Assembly: GCA_010093515.1 (NCBI GenBank)
Contig: MU001699.1
Coordinates: 86,308-150,307 of the forward strand
From: Lineolata rhizophorae
Lineage: Eukaryota; Ascomycota; Dothideomycetes; Lineolatales; Lineolataceae
Length of the DNA: 64,000 bases
Reading direction: 5' to 3'
The stretch's first letter is position 1. Every line of letters begins with the position of its first letter. A model generated the notes under the pieces. It made no database searches and had not been told where the DNA came from. It was given only the letters and a program-made list of their open reading frames with translations. The translations under genes and the position numbers were made by a program. This document shows, piece after piece, positions 31,852-42,789 of the stretch.

Positions 31852-34800
31852 ATGCCTCGCAACCCGCACCCGCCGCGAAACGCCGGCGGCACCAAGAAGA
31901 CACCTGCAGCCGATGAGCCCAAGGACTCGAGCAAGAAGGCCGGCGGAAGCAGCAAGGCCGGAGCGGCTGGAGCCCAGAGCCAGGGCCAAGGCAAGGATGC
32001 GAAGGGCAAGGGTAAGGGCAAAGAGCAGCAGCAGCAACAACAACAACAGCAGCAGCAGGAAGAAGAGAAGCCGAAAAAACCGGATGCTAAGACGATTATT
32101 GGTGGGGCGTCGTGGACGGGGAAGCTGCCAGTTAACATGCTCTCGGAGCACTGTCAGCGGATGAAGTGGGATAAGCCCGAGTATGTCCAGGTAAGAATAG
32201 TGAATGTTTCGTTCTAGAGTGTCGGGAGGAATTTTGGTCTTGAGCCTACTTCGAAGGTAGAATTTTCTTGACTTATCCTCGCCCCCCTTGAGTTCCGCTA
32301 CTTTCTCAAGCTAGAATGGAAGCATCAAAATTGGCTATTCCCAAACTAAGTCTCTTATGCAACTTGTTTCCACCTTTATTATGTGCACTGAAGTATTGTC
32401 CTTTTTCCTTAATTTCCGAACCGCTTGGGACGCTAGGTATCCTAGACATGTCACTTTTAGATATAGGCTTGATCTTGCCCGATGCCTATACGTGGTCCCA
32501 TAACACCCCTAACTCCTTCTAGAAACGACCCTCACCCGGTCAGCGCGGCCACTGCTTCGCCGTCGTCCTCCGAGCCACCAACCCCAAAACGCACGAGAAA
32601 ACGACCCTAGCCCCCATCTTCCCGCCGCCCTCGCATGCGCACCTGGCCGTGCATCCCACGGCGCTCGAGGCGCGTCACTTCGCCGCCGCCTTCGCCCTGC
32701 ACCGCATCAGCTCCATGAAGAACGTGCACATGGCCCTCCCGCCCACGTACCGCGACCTATGGCGCGGCGCCTTTGCCGAGGTCAAGACGCAGGTCACGCG
32801 CGACGGCGCCGAGTGGCTGTACGCGGCGGACCCGTTCGCGGCGCTCAGGGAGCGCGAGGAGGAGAGGGCCAAGGCAGAGAAGAGGCGTGCGGAGCTGGCG
32901 AGGGCGCGCGAGAAGGAGCGCAGTAGGGCGGAGAGCATGCCCGGCGGCGGCCTGGGCGCTGCTCTCGGGCGAGAGCACGAAGGGGGGGCCGGTGCTGGCA
33001 ACCGCATGAAGGGCTGGACGCAGGCGCCCAAGGTCGAAATGGGCCGCCGGACCCGCGCCGCCGTTGAGCGCCTCGTCCGTCGCGATTCCGTGTGGAATCC
33101 GCACGGGCGGCACATACCGCCGGCGCAGCTGCCGGGCCTGGTTGACGCCATCTCTGGCCTCGGATTTCGCCGCGCCCACGTCGAGGAGGCGGCGGCAATC
33201 TGCCGTGATCGGGAGGAGGTGCTCGAATGGTTGCTGATTCATGTGCCCGAGGATGATTTGCCGAGGTGGAGTCTGCCTGAGAAGTACGTGGCGGGCGTCA
33301 GCATGGCGAGTGGGGATTTGAAGAGGGAGGCGAAGGTTAAGGAGTTGGCGGCAGGGGGTTATGCAACGGAATTATGTGAGGAGACGTTGGATGGGACCAA
33401 GGGGGATGAGGCGAAGGCGCAGGCGATGTTACAGGCGAGACTGTTAGAGGGGACGGAAGAAATGGGGCAAGATCTTGCCGAGGATCTTCAAGGGACCGGC
33501 TTAGAGGAATCCGACTGGGCCGAGGAGACCGCCTGGGAGGAAGAACAGGAGATCCTCAAGTCCATCTATGATACGCGTTACGAGGAACCGTCTCCGACAG
33601 TGTCCCAGATCACTCTCGACGTTGTGCTGCCCGCAGACTCCAAAAACATTAAAAGCGGTACCTCGCCTATCATACTCAAAGCACGCAAACCACCGCCTTC
33701 GTCCACCGGTATCACATATCCTTCCACGCTCCCCCTCATCGCCATTCATGCTTCCTCTCTTCCGGCCTATATCCGCCTCTCTATCACCAAGCGCGCCCTT
33801 CTCCACGTTCGGTCCGACCTCCTCGGCACGCCCATGCTCTTCGCACTAACCGACTGGCTCGAATCCAACATCCCCTCTCTGGTCGATTCGCCTGACCCCT
33901 TGTCCGCCGTCGCAGCCGCAACGGGATCGCGCCCCCCCACGCTGACGCACCAGCCAGGCCACCGCCAACATCTAGTGCAGCAAACGCGCTCCGCGCCCAA
34001 GAATAACCGCGGATTACCGCCACGACAAAACAGCCCCACCTCGCTCGCCCTGCAGCGCGCCTTCGCCGCTAAGCAGGCCAATCCGCGCTACAAGTCGATG
34101 CAGGCGCAGCGGCAGTCGCTGCCTGCGTGGGCGCAGCGCGACGCCGTCGTCGACGCCGTGGCGCGCAACGCCGTGACCATCGTGGCGGGCGCGACCGGCT
34201 CGGGCAAGAGCACGCAGTGCGTGCAGTTCGTGCTGGACGCGCTTGTGGATGCGGGCGCCGGCGAGCGCGCCAGCATCGTGTGCACGCAGCCGCGGCGTAT
34301 CAGCGCGCTGGGGCTGGCGGAGCGGGTCGCGGAGGAGCGGGCTGAGCCGCGCGTGGGCGCAGAGGTCGGGTACGCGATTAGAGGGGAGAGCAGGACGACA
34401 CGGGGGAACGGCGAGGGGAGCACGAAGATACTGTTTTGCACGACAGGCGTGCTGTTGCGGCGGCTGCAGACGGCGGGAGCGGGAACGGGGCCGCAGGCGG
34501 AGGCGCAGGCGGAGAAGCGCGCACCGGAAGACGTGGCGGCGGATGCGCTCGCGGACGTGAGCCATGTCTTCGTCGACGAGGTGCATGAGCGCAGCCTTGA
34601 CACGGACTTCCTCCTCGTGCTGCTTCGGGAGGTGCTGCGCGCGCAGCGCAAGAGGCGCCAAGTCGGGGAGCAAGAACTCAAGGTCGTGCTCATGAGCGCG
34701 ACCATGGACGCTGAGGCATTCGAGGAGTACTTTTCCGAAGTGGGCTCTGTTGGAATGATCGAGATCGAGGGCCGCACGTTTCCTGTAGACGATTTCTATC

Positions 34801-36769
34801 TTGAGGACGTGGTCAGGATGACGGGCTTTAGAGGATCGGCGGGATTGTTGAGTATGGGTGAGGAGACTGAATACGCTGGCGAGGATGGGGATGAGTTGCA
34901 AGCAAAGGCGACGGGCGCTATGGTGAGGAGTTTGGGGCCGGGAATAAACTATGAGTTGATATGTGAGACGGTGAGGGGTATTCATGAGGAGTTGGGAAGC
35001 AAGGATGGGGCAATTCTGGTGTTCTTGCCGGGAACAATGGAGATTGAGAGGACGGTGCAAGTATGTGTTCATGCGATCTCATTCCGGAGTGGCGTTTTCT
35101 GCCCAGGACCACCGCTAACAGGTATATCAGATCCTCCGCTCTATTCCCAAAATCCATGCTCTTCCGCTTCACGCGTCCCTTCTCCCTCTTGAACAGCGTC
35201 GGGTCTTTCCGCCCGCCCCTCCCGGAAGACGTAAAGTTGTTGTGGCCACAAACGTCGCCGAAACCTCCATTACTATTCCCGATATTGTCGCCGTCATCGA
35301 TACGGGCCGCGTTAAGGAGACATCTTTCGACCCGGTATCTCGGACTGTGCGCCTGGCCGAGACATGGGCCTCCCGCGCGGCATGCAATCAGCGCCGCGGT
35401 CGCGCCGGTCGTGTCACCAAGGGCAACTGCTATCGACTCTTCACCCACGCTATCTGGAACCGTCAGATGCCGGAGCGGCCCGAGCCCGAGATCCGCCGCG
35501 TACCGCTTGAGATGCTCTGCCTAGCGGTCAAGGCAATGGGCGTCTCCGACGTCGCTCGATTCCTGGCCGGCGCTCCCACGCCGCCGGACAGCTCCGCCGT
35601 TGGCAGCGCCCTTTCGCTGCTCGTCCGCATGGGCGCTCTCGACGGCTCTGCCGACGACCCCGGCGACCTCACCGCTCTGGGCCGCCACCTGGCTATGATC
35701 CCGGCCGACCTGCGCGTAGGCAAGTTGCTCGTCCTAGCCGCGACCCTGGGCGCTCTCGAGGCCGGTCTCACCATCGCCGCCACGCTGTCCGTCCGCTTCC
35801 CCTTCGTCGTGCCTCGCGACAAGCGCGACGCCTCGCGCGCAGCGCGAGCCGCCTTCGCGCCCAGGGGCCAGGGCGATGTCCTAGCCGACCTGCGCGCGTT
35901 CGAGGCGTGGGACTCGCTGCGGAGCGAGCGGCAGAAGGGCGCGCCAGGCGGGGGCGCCGAGGTCGCGGCCTTCTGCGAGCGCAACTTCCTCAGCCAGCAC
36001 GCGCTGCGCGAGATCGCGAGCAACCGGGCGCAGTACCTTGCGACGCTGAAGGAGACGGGCTGGGTGCCGCTGGCGTACGGCACGGGGGCATTCGCGGCCG
36101 CAGCCGAGCAGCAGAAGCAGTTCTCCGCGCTGAACCGGCACACCGGCAACGACGCGGTGCTGCGCGCGCTCGTGGCCGCCTCGTTCAACCCCCAAATCGC
36201 GCGCGTGCAGCCGCCGGAGAAGAAGTTCGCGGCGTCGGCCGCCGGCGCCGTGCAGCTGGACCCGGAGGCGCGGGCCATCAAGTACTTCGACCGGACGGAC
36301 GGCCGCGTCTTCGTGCACCCGGGCAGCACGCTGTTCGACCTCGGGGGGCTCGGCGGCGGCGACCGCAATCGGTTCGTCGCGTTTTACGGAAAGTGGGCGA
36401 CTAGCAAGGTGTTTTTAAGGGAGTTGACGCGTGAGTTTGACCCCCTTCTATGCAGCGTGTGGGACTCTCTCTCTCTCTATGAACGTAACGTATGCTGACG
36501 ATTGTTGCGGTGTGTTAGCTTTCAACTCGTACACCCTACTTCTGTTCGCTGGGCCCATCGCGCTCGACACGCTCGGCCGCGGCCTCGTCGTGGACGACTG
36601 GCTGCGCCTGCGCGGATGGGCGCGCATCGGCGTGCTCGTGTCGCGGCTGCGCGCTATGCTGGACGATTTGCTCGCGCAGAAAATCGTCGATCCCGCGCTG
36701 GACTTGGCGGGCAGCGACGTCGTAGAAGTTGTGAGGCGGTTAGTGGAGCTGGATGGCATGGACAATTAG
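31852..36769 (+). CDS. DEAH-box RNA helicase, DHX57/YLR419W-like
   Basis: Large ATP-dependent RNA helicase of 1475 aa. Exons: 31852-32190, 32523-35060, 35131-36430, 36519-36769; all joins are in frame (phases 0, 0, 1). The N-terminus has a lysine/Gln-rich tail with eleven consecutive Gln. A UBA-like segment (LVDAISGLGFRRAHVEEAA) and an RWD-like segment (EEEQEILKSIYDTRYEEPSP) follow, the accessory domains that mark the DHX57 group. The core has motif I GATGSGKSTQ, motif II DEVHERSLD, motif III SATMD, motif V TNVAETSITI and motif VI QRRGRAGR. HA2/OB-fold regions follow to the C-terminus. Yeast YLR419W is similar in length and layout. The role is presumed cytosolic RNA or translation related. 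Intron 1 (332 nt) is unusually long for this locus. Confidence 0.92.
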
Positions 36770-37202
36770 GGGTGGGCGGGGAGTGAGATGGGCTTTAGGG
36801 TAGATAGTTACAGCTTGTGTGGTTGATGTTGAAAGACGCGGCTAAGCTGTATTTTTGATAGAGTGAGACGGCGCTTGCGCTGACAAGGGGACTGTGCAGG
36901 ACTTGGATATCGGCTTGGTAAGTACTTAACTTAGTTCGGTCCCGATAGAAGTTGTGGCGGAGAACCCTGGTAGACACTAGAGTACAAACAGTCTAATTTC
37001 ACTATCAACGAGAAGTCTCCTGGATGCGTAGTTCGATCTAGTAGGATAACTCCCTTCTAATTCAATGTCTACCACAGGAAAAATATATATCAGGCCGTCT
37101 TATTTCAGTAAGTACATAATCTAGACATACACTCCTAGAAAAAAAGTAAATTACAAGCGTTGAATGCCCCCATATCCACCAACACCATTTCGAATTTTTT
37201 AC
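36770..37202. other. Intergenic, AT-rich
   Basis: Presumed 3' UTR of the helicase followed by AT-rich DNA. Nothing recognised. Confidence 0.5.
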
Positions 37203-37610
37203 CTAGTCACCCAACCGCCGCAACGCCTCTTCTTGAGGAGCCCACGAGAGCTGGCTTGCCGAGCACTTGCTGGTGCATTGATGCTGGTTGCAGCTGCAAA
37301 GGTTGAGGTTCGCGCGGGGGTCAGGGCTAGGGTTAGGGTTAGAAAACGGCGGGTTGAAGTGGAGCGGAGGATTGGAACGAGTGGAAAATTGCGAGAGGCG
37401 GTTCTTGCCTTTTTTCTGCTTGGGGAAGGGGGAAGGTTGTAAGCGTGGCCCGGAGAGCTGGGGGTCTGGGTCCAAGATACGAGTCGGAAGTGGCCGAGTG
37501 GAGCGCTTGTGGGAAGGTGTTGATGGGCGGGCTGAAGGAGGATGCCGAGGCTTTCGGAGGACGTTGGTTGTAAATTGAATTTTTTGCCTGGAGGCGTACT
37601 TGACAGCCAT
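37203..37610 (-). CDS. Doubtful small ORF, 135 aa
   Basis: An ATG-to-TAG frame beginning MAVKYASRQKIQFTTNVLRK. It is Pro/Ser/Arg-rich with a Cys-rich patch near the end (CSCNQHQCTSKC). No family is recognised and no introns, signal peptide or membrane segment are seen. The segment encoding NPPFSNPNPSPDP is the complement of a TTAGGG-like run, which argues for chance translation of noncoding DNA. It could be a small lineage-specific gene; I think that is less likely than not. Confidence 0.2.
   Translation of the reverse strand: MAVKYASRQKIQFTTNVLRKPRHPPSARPSTPSHKRSTRPLPTRILDPDPQLSGPRLQPSPFPKQKKGKNRLSQFSTRSNPPLHFNPPFSNPNPSPDPRANLNLCSCNQHQCTSKCSASQLSWAPQEEALRRLGD
37327..37342 (+). repeat. Short telomere-like TTAGGG run
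   Basis: CTAGGGTTAGGGTTAG, about two and a half units of the filamentous-fungal telomere repeat, standing alone inside the chromosome. Confidence 0.8.
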
Positions 37611-40587
37611 GGACTAGCTACTGTATGTGCCTTCCATCACTATTCAAACCCGTTTCAGCATATTTAGTCGCAAGCTCAACATCACGAAATGTATGTAGCA
37701 GTGAACAGAGGCATATATGCAATGCGTGCCTATTGATGATCTATGCTACTATGCAAGCGCCAGCAAAACGTATCTACACAACCAATCTGCATTGGAGACA
37801 CCTCCATAACAAACCCTACAGAAGATGCCAAATGTCAACGCTCACCACACGCAATGCTCCGCCAACAAAGAAGACGAGCCTAGACAAGCAAAGGGGACGA
37901 TGCTGCTATTGATAGAGATAAGGAGCAGTATTTCGACGGACCAAGGGGGTTCCGAAAACAAAAAAGGAAAAATGACTTTGCTTCAGTACGCCGATTGGTG
38001 CGAACGATGATATAAAACGTCGCAGCCCGTCAGCGCCCAGCTCCAAATGCTGAACCGAGCAACGACTCCTCGCGGGATATGGTATAGATCTGTCCGGTAT
38101 AAGTTTCGCCGTGCAAAAAAAAGGAAAACGGACAAGCAACAAATGCGACCTCCGAAGGCTCCGCAACGATGAGTCCAGCCAGCCTAGCGGGACAAATGCA
38201 CACCACACCTTCTAAGAATGCTCGCTCACCCCAAAAACAAAAACACGAAAAGAAATGAACTACCACGTTGAATGCAAAAGAACCTCCTCCAACTAGGCGT
38301 CGCCGCCGCGCAGGACACACCGGTGGCAATATGCAGCCCAACGAAGAGGCAAAGCCCAAAAAAAAGACCCAAAGGGTAAAAGGCTAAAAACAACAAGAAG
38401 GCTCTCCCATGCCGTGACGTGTCCGACACGGGAACGAAAAAGCAAGCAAGCAACAAATAAGCAGCCAGCAGCCGCGCCGTGCGGCCTGTCAAAAGCAAGG
38501 AAGAGGGCCGGACGACTGAAAAGTTCCAAGACATGGCAAGGAAACCCCCCACGCACCCACCCGTAAGGCGTTAAGATCCAGCAGCGCGCGGCGAAAAGCC
38601 CTGAAAAAAAAAAAAATAGGTACGCACACACACGCGCGTCTCTCCTAGCCGCTAGCAATCGCATCCCGAGATCGCCATGCCGCCCAGCTGCCCTCGCAGC
38701 GAGCCCAGCCAAGCAGAGATGCGGCTGAAAATTTTCAACCCACCCACCCACACCCACACACACACACATACTCACACGCACGCGGCACGAACCCCACACT
38801 CGCTCCCACCGCGGCAAACGGCTCCCGTCTCCAGCCAGCCACTCGGCCGCAGCCCGCACGCCCCCTCCGCCCACACACCCACACGCCCGGCGCGATCGGC
38901 GACTTCCGAGGCCGCCAGGCGCGTACCGAACGCCCGCCTGCAGTGCCACCCCCCGCGCTGCGGATCTCCCGCCGGGGCAGGCCAGCAGGCGACCAGGCAC
39001 GGTGCGCGCGACGCCCGGGAGGCGACTTGGGGCGCGGCTTGGCTGGGGTGGACGGGCGGGTTCGGTGCGCGGAGGGCAGGGCGGTGGGCGGAGAGGGGGG
39101 AGGTGGAGACGGTGGGGATGGAGAGAGATGTCGTGGTGGGGATATGTTAGGCGGGAGTGGTGTGTCTCTGCCGCACCCAATATGATTTCGTCTGGATTGG
39201 TAGGTAGGTGCCCCGGCGGTCACGCAGCGGAGTGGAAGCGGGTGGGACTCGGGAAGCCGTAAATCAAGGGAAGGAGGTGGTTTTTTTTGGGGGGGTTTTT
39301 TTTTTCATTTCTTCTCTCGGTTTTCTTCGTCCGCGATCTTGTTCGCTGGCTCGCCCGCTAGACCGTCCAGCCGTCTCTTTTCCGCCGGGGCCCTTTTCTC
39401 TTCATCTCTTCATTTCTTCTTCTTTTTTTTTTTTTCTGCGTGCGCTTGCACCTTCACCGCCGTCAAGTACATACGCGCTTTTGCACGAACGGCAGCGGTG
39501 TGTGTGTGTGTGGACACGTGTGATATCCCGCACGTACCGATTGCGTTGTCCCGGACTTCCCGGCCGGCTCGGGAGGCGCCGCGGGCCGTCTCGCACACAT
39601 AACCCCTCGCCGTTCGGGCACCCATATCCGCGCCGCGACTCCCGTCGGCAAAAAGCGAAAAGCGGGAAAGGAAAAAAAAAAAAAGTCGGCAAAAAATGAA
39701 AAGAGGAAGAAAAATCAAAAAGTGAGAAAGCAGAGGTGCCAGGCAACACCCCCTCTGCCAGCCAGCAAGGCTACGTATGTGGAAGGGACGGCCCGCCGGC
39801 GTCCGTGACCCGGACCGCCCGTCCGATCTCGGGGCACGCGATCCGGCCTGCCGAGTTGCAACGCTTCCGTCGGCAAGGGCAGGAGAATCGCACGGGGTTG
39901 CCTCCGTTTCGAAAGCCGGACTGCGGGAGCCGAGGCAAAGTAAAAATAACCATATAACCAAAAGAAACCGGGGGGACCCATTCCACGGTCGCAAGGCAGC
40001 TAGACGGGCAGCCCAAACGTCGCCCGTCGGCGCCGCGGGCTAGCGCCCAAAGCCGGCGCCGTTGCGACCCAAAGTAAGCAGGGGAACCATCCCGGGTCCG
40101 TCCCACGGCTTGATGCATCGTGAACCGCAACGGCCGCTCCATAGCAACTCCGGACGGCGTTTTCGCCGGGTGGGTGATTAGGTGGCCGAAGTTGGCCATG
40201 TACCTGCGTAGGCAGAACAAGGCAGGTCGGCAGCGGCGCTGCTCCGTAGGCGATGACGTCCCGTGTGTGTGCGCGCGCGCTACGTGGGTTGCGGTCGTAA
40301 GACGGGAAGGCGCGGCCCGGGCGCGCGTCTCGCCTCATCTCGTTTCATCTCGTCCGAGGACGGGCCGCGGCGACGGCGACTGCCGTGTCCACCCGACCGG
40401 CCCCGCCGCGCGATGGGCGCACCCGGGCGCGCCTTCCCCATCGCGAACGCACCTCCGCCGTGGGCAATCTGCAACCGCCTTCCTAACTCGCACCAAGCTT
40501 CCTTCGCCCTTCGCGCGACCCCATTCCGCCCGTTTCCCTTACTCCCCCCCTCTCCTCTTTCTCCGTCCCACCCGGCCTGCCAGCCGC
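37611..40587. other. 3-kb intergenic region with simple repeats
   Basis: Gene-free as far as I can see. It contains A-rich stretches (38,330-38,400 and 39,660-39,725), a CA/CCCA microsatellite near 38,735-38,780, runs of G and T near 39,280-39,310 and a GT run near 39,500. The right part should be the 3' UTR of the 733-aa gene. A long plus-strand open frame beginning near 40,120 is an antisense shadow of that gene. Confidence 0.45.
38735..38785. repeat. CA-rich microsatellite
   Basis: Irregular CCCA units passing into a CACACA run, then ACTCACACGCA. Confidence 0.8.
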
Positions 40588-42789
40588 CTAGCACTCCTCG
40601 ACACTGATCCCCACCCACCTCCTCGGGACCTCCTTCCTCGACGCCATCCCCCCCACGCCCGCCCCGTCGCCCAGATCCTCCCCAGCCACATCCCCCTCCA
40701 CCGCCACCGCCGCACCACCACCGTTCCCGCTCCCGCTCCCGCTCCCCCCCACCTTCCGCGGCGGCAACCACACCCTCGCCCTCCCCGCCGCCTTGACGTC
40801 CAGCTTGCCGCCCCGCCGCATGTTCATCTCGAGCACGATGACGCGCAGGAAGTCCGAGTTCTCCCGCGGCTCGCGCTGGCGCACCTGCGGCAGCAGCTGC
40901 TGCTGGCTCGCCGCCTCCGCCGCCGCCGCCAGGGCCGCGATCCGGCCCGCCTCCGAGTTGGGATCCGGCCCGGCCGCCGACGAGGAGGAGGACCGCTGCC
41001 GCCGCCGCGATGGCGCCGCCGACGCGCCGGAGCGGCCCCCGCCGTACGTCTGCATCTGGATCATGGGCGGGCCGCGCGCGCCGGGCCGGGCCGCGGCCGC
41101 CCCGCCGTCGTCCTCGTCGTGCAGCCTGCTCACGCCGTGCAGGGCGACGCCCCAGCCCTCGGGGTCGATGGGCGCGTGGAGGTGCAGGTGCTGGTGGTGT
41201 TGCTGGTGGTGTTGCTGGTGCTGGTGCTGGTGGAGATGGTGCTCCAGCTGGCCCGGGCTGGGCGGCGGCGGCGGCGGCGGGTTCAGGTAGCGGCGCAGCG
41301 CGGGTGGGGCCAGGCCGGCGAGCGGCTTGGGCCGCATCTCGGGCGCGAAGGGCGGCGGGGCGGCGCCGGCGGGGTGCTGCTGCTGCTGTTGCTGCGGACG
41401 CTGCGGACGCTGTTGCTGTTGCTGCTGCTCCTGCTGGTGCTGCGCGGGCGGCGCCGGCGACGAGAAGATGGACCGCGTGAGCAGGTCGTCGGGCGGCACC
41501 GACGGCGCCGTGAAGTTGGAGAAGGACTTGAGGCCCGACTTGAGGGCCTGCAGCGAGGCGGTGAGGTTCGACTTGAAGAAGGCGCCGGCGGCGGTCGTGC
41601 TGCGCGCCGGCACCCCGGCGGGGGCGGACAGGAAGCGGCGTGGCGGCGGAGGGTGCGCGGCCGCCGCCGTCGTCGCGACGGGCGTGGCGAGGTCCGATTC
41701 CGAGGACGACGGGCGCGAGTCGGGCCCGGCGCCGGCGAGCGAGAGCGCGAGCAGCGGGTGGTCGAGCAGGCACTCCTGCGCCGGCGGCGACGAGACGACC
41801 TTCTCCTTGCGCTCCGAGGGCTGGCGGCGCATGACGGGCACGCCGACGCTGCCGGCGGCGGCGGCAGTGGTGGCTGGCGTGCGCGGCGTGCAGTCGCCCG
41901 ACACGGACACGGACCCGGCCCACGAGGACAGCGACCGGTCGTCGGGCTCGAGGCTCGGGATCGACGGGATGCTGTCGCTGCTGACGGAGCGGCCGCCCAT
42001 GTACTCGCCGCCGCCGCCGCCGCCGCCGCCTCCGCGGCTCCCGTGGCGCGACTTCTCGCTGCCGCTCATGTCGACGCTGCTCGCGCTAGCGCTGTCCAAC
42101 CTATCGTCGTCGTCGTCGTCGTCGTCCTCCTCATCCTCGTCCTCGTCCACCTCATCCCGCCCCTCCTCGCCCCCCTCCGCCGCGCCCGGCCGCTCCAGCA
42201 GAACATCCAACGGCGACCCGCCCGCCGCCCCCTCGTCCTCGCGGCGCCACTCCCGCACCAGCTCGTCGATCGAGATGCGCCGCCCGCCCGTGCGCACCAC
42301 GCCCCCGCCTCGAACCCCCGCCCGCCTCGCGCCCGGCCCCGTCGCCGGCGGCGGAATCGCCGTCACGGCCAGCAGCGCCGCCACCGCCGGCGGCACGCCC
42401 CCGCCCCGATGCCGCGCCTCTGTCGCCGTCGCAGTCGTCGTCGTCGTCGTCGTCATCGTCGTCGCCGAGCGCGGCGGCGGCCCCGGCCGGCGGGCCCGCT
42501 GCGTCTGCGTTTGCGTCTGCGTCTGCGTCTGCGCCGCGGCGTGCTGGTGCTGGAGTTGGAGCGGGCGCTGGCGCTGCGTATGGAGCGCACCGTCGGCGCG
42601 CGGCGGGATGACGACGGGGGCCGAGGCCGGCGCGGGGCGCGGGGCGGCCGGGGAGCGGTGTGGCTGGTGCTGGTGGTGTTGGGGCGCGGCGCTGGACCTG
42701 GGGGCGAGCTTGCGGGGCGGACGCTCGGGCGAAGGGGCGACGTCGCTGCCGGCGAGCTGGGCGTGGCGGTAGGAGCGCGGGACCATCAT
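40588..42789 (-). CDS. Uncharacterised low-complexity fungal protein, conserved-looking C-terminus
   Basis: Intronless 733-aa protein from tandem ATGs at 42789/42786. The upstream open frame lacks another ATG. Most of it is disordered, with runs of Gly (10), Asp (8), Gln, His and Pro, a QTQTQTQTQTQ stretch and a TTTTTTT stretch, all encoded by triplet repeats. Ordered-looking islands are GGRRISIDELVREWRRED near residue 190, FFKSNLTASLQALKSGLKSF near 420, and SDFLRVIVLEMNMRRGGKL followed by GRARVWLPPRK near the end. The last island looks like the conserved core of a fungal family of unknown function. A regulatory or scaffold role is plausible from composition but is not shown. Its strong GC bias leaves a 917-codon open frame on the other strand, which is an artefact. 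Confidence 0.75.
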   Translation of the reverse strand: MMVPRSYRHAQLAGSDVAPSPERPPRKLAPRSSAAPQHHQHQPHRSPAAPRPAPASAPVVIPPRADGALHTQRQRPLQLQHQHAAAQTQTQTQTQTQRARRPGPPPRSATTMTTTTTTTATATEARHRGGGVPPAVAALLAVTAIPPPATGPGARRAGVRGGGVVRTGGRRISIDELVREWRREDEGAAGGSPLDVLLERPGAAEGGEEGRDEVDEDEDEEDDDDDDDDRLDSASASSVDMSGSEKSRHGSRGGGGGGGGGEYMGGRSVSSDSIPSIPSLEPDDRSLSSWAGSVSVSGDCTPRTPATTAAAAGSVGVPVMRRQPSERKEKVVSSPPAQECLLDHPLLALSLAGAGPDSRPSSSESDLATPVATTAAAAHPPPPRRFLSAPAGVPARSTTAAGAFFKSNLTASLQALKSGLKSFSNFTAPSVPPDDLLTRSIFSSPAPPAQHQQEQQQQQQRPQRPQQQQQQHPAGAAPPPFAPEMRPKPLAGLAPPALRRYLNPPPPPPPSPGQLEHHLHQHQHQQHHQQHHQHLHLHAPIDPEGWGVALHGVSRLHDEDDGGAAAARPGARGPPMIQMQTYGGGRSGASAAPSRRRQRSSSSSAAGPDPNSEAGRIAALAAAAEAASQQQLLPQVRQREPRENSDFLRVIVLEMNMRRGGKLDVKAAGRARVWLPPRKVGGSGSGSGNGGGAAVAVEGDVAGEDLGDGAGVGGMASRKEVPRRWVGISVEEC

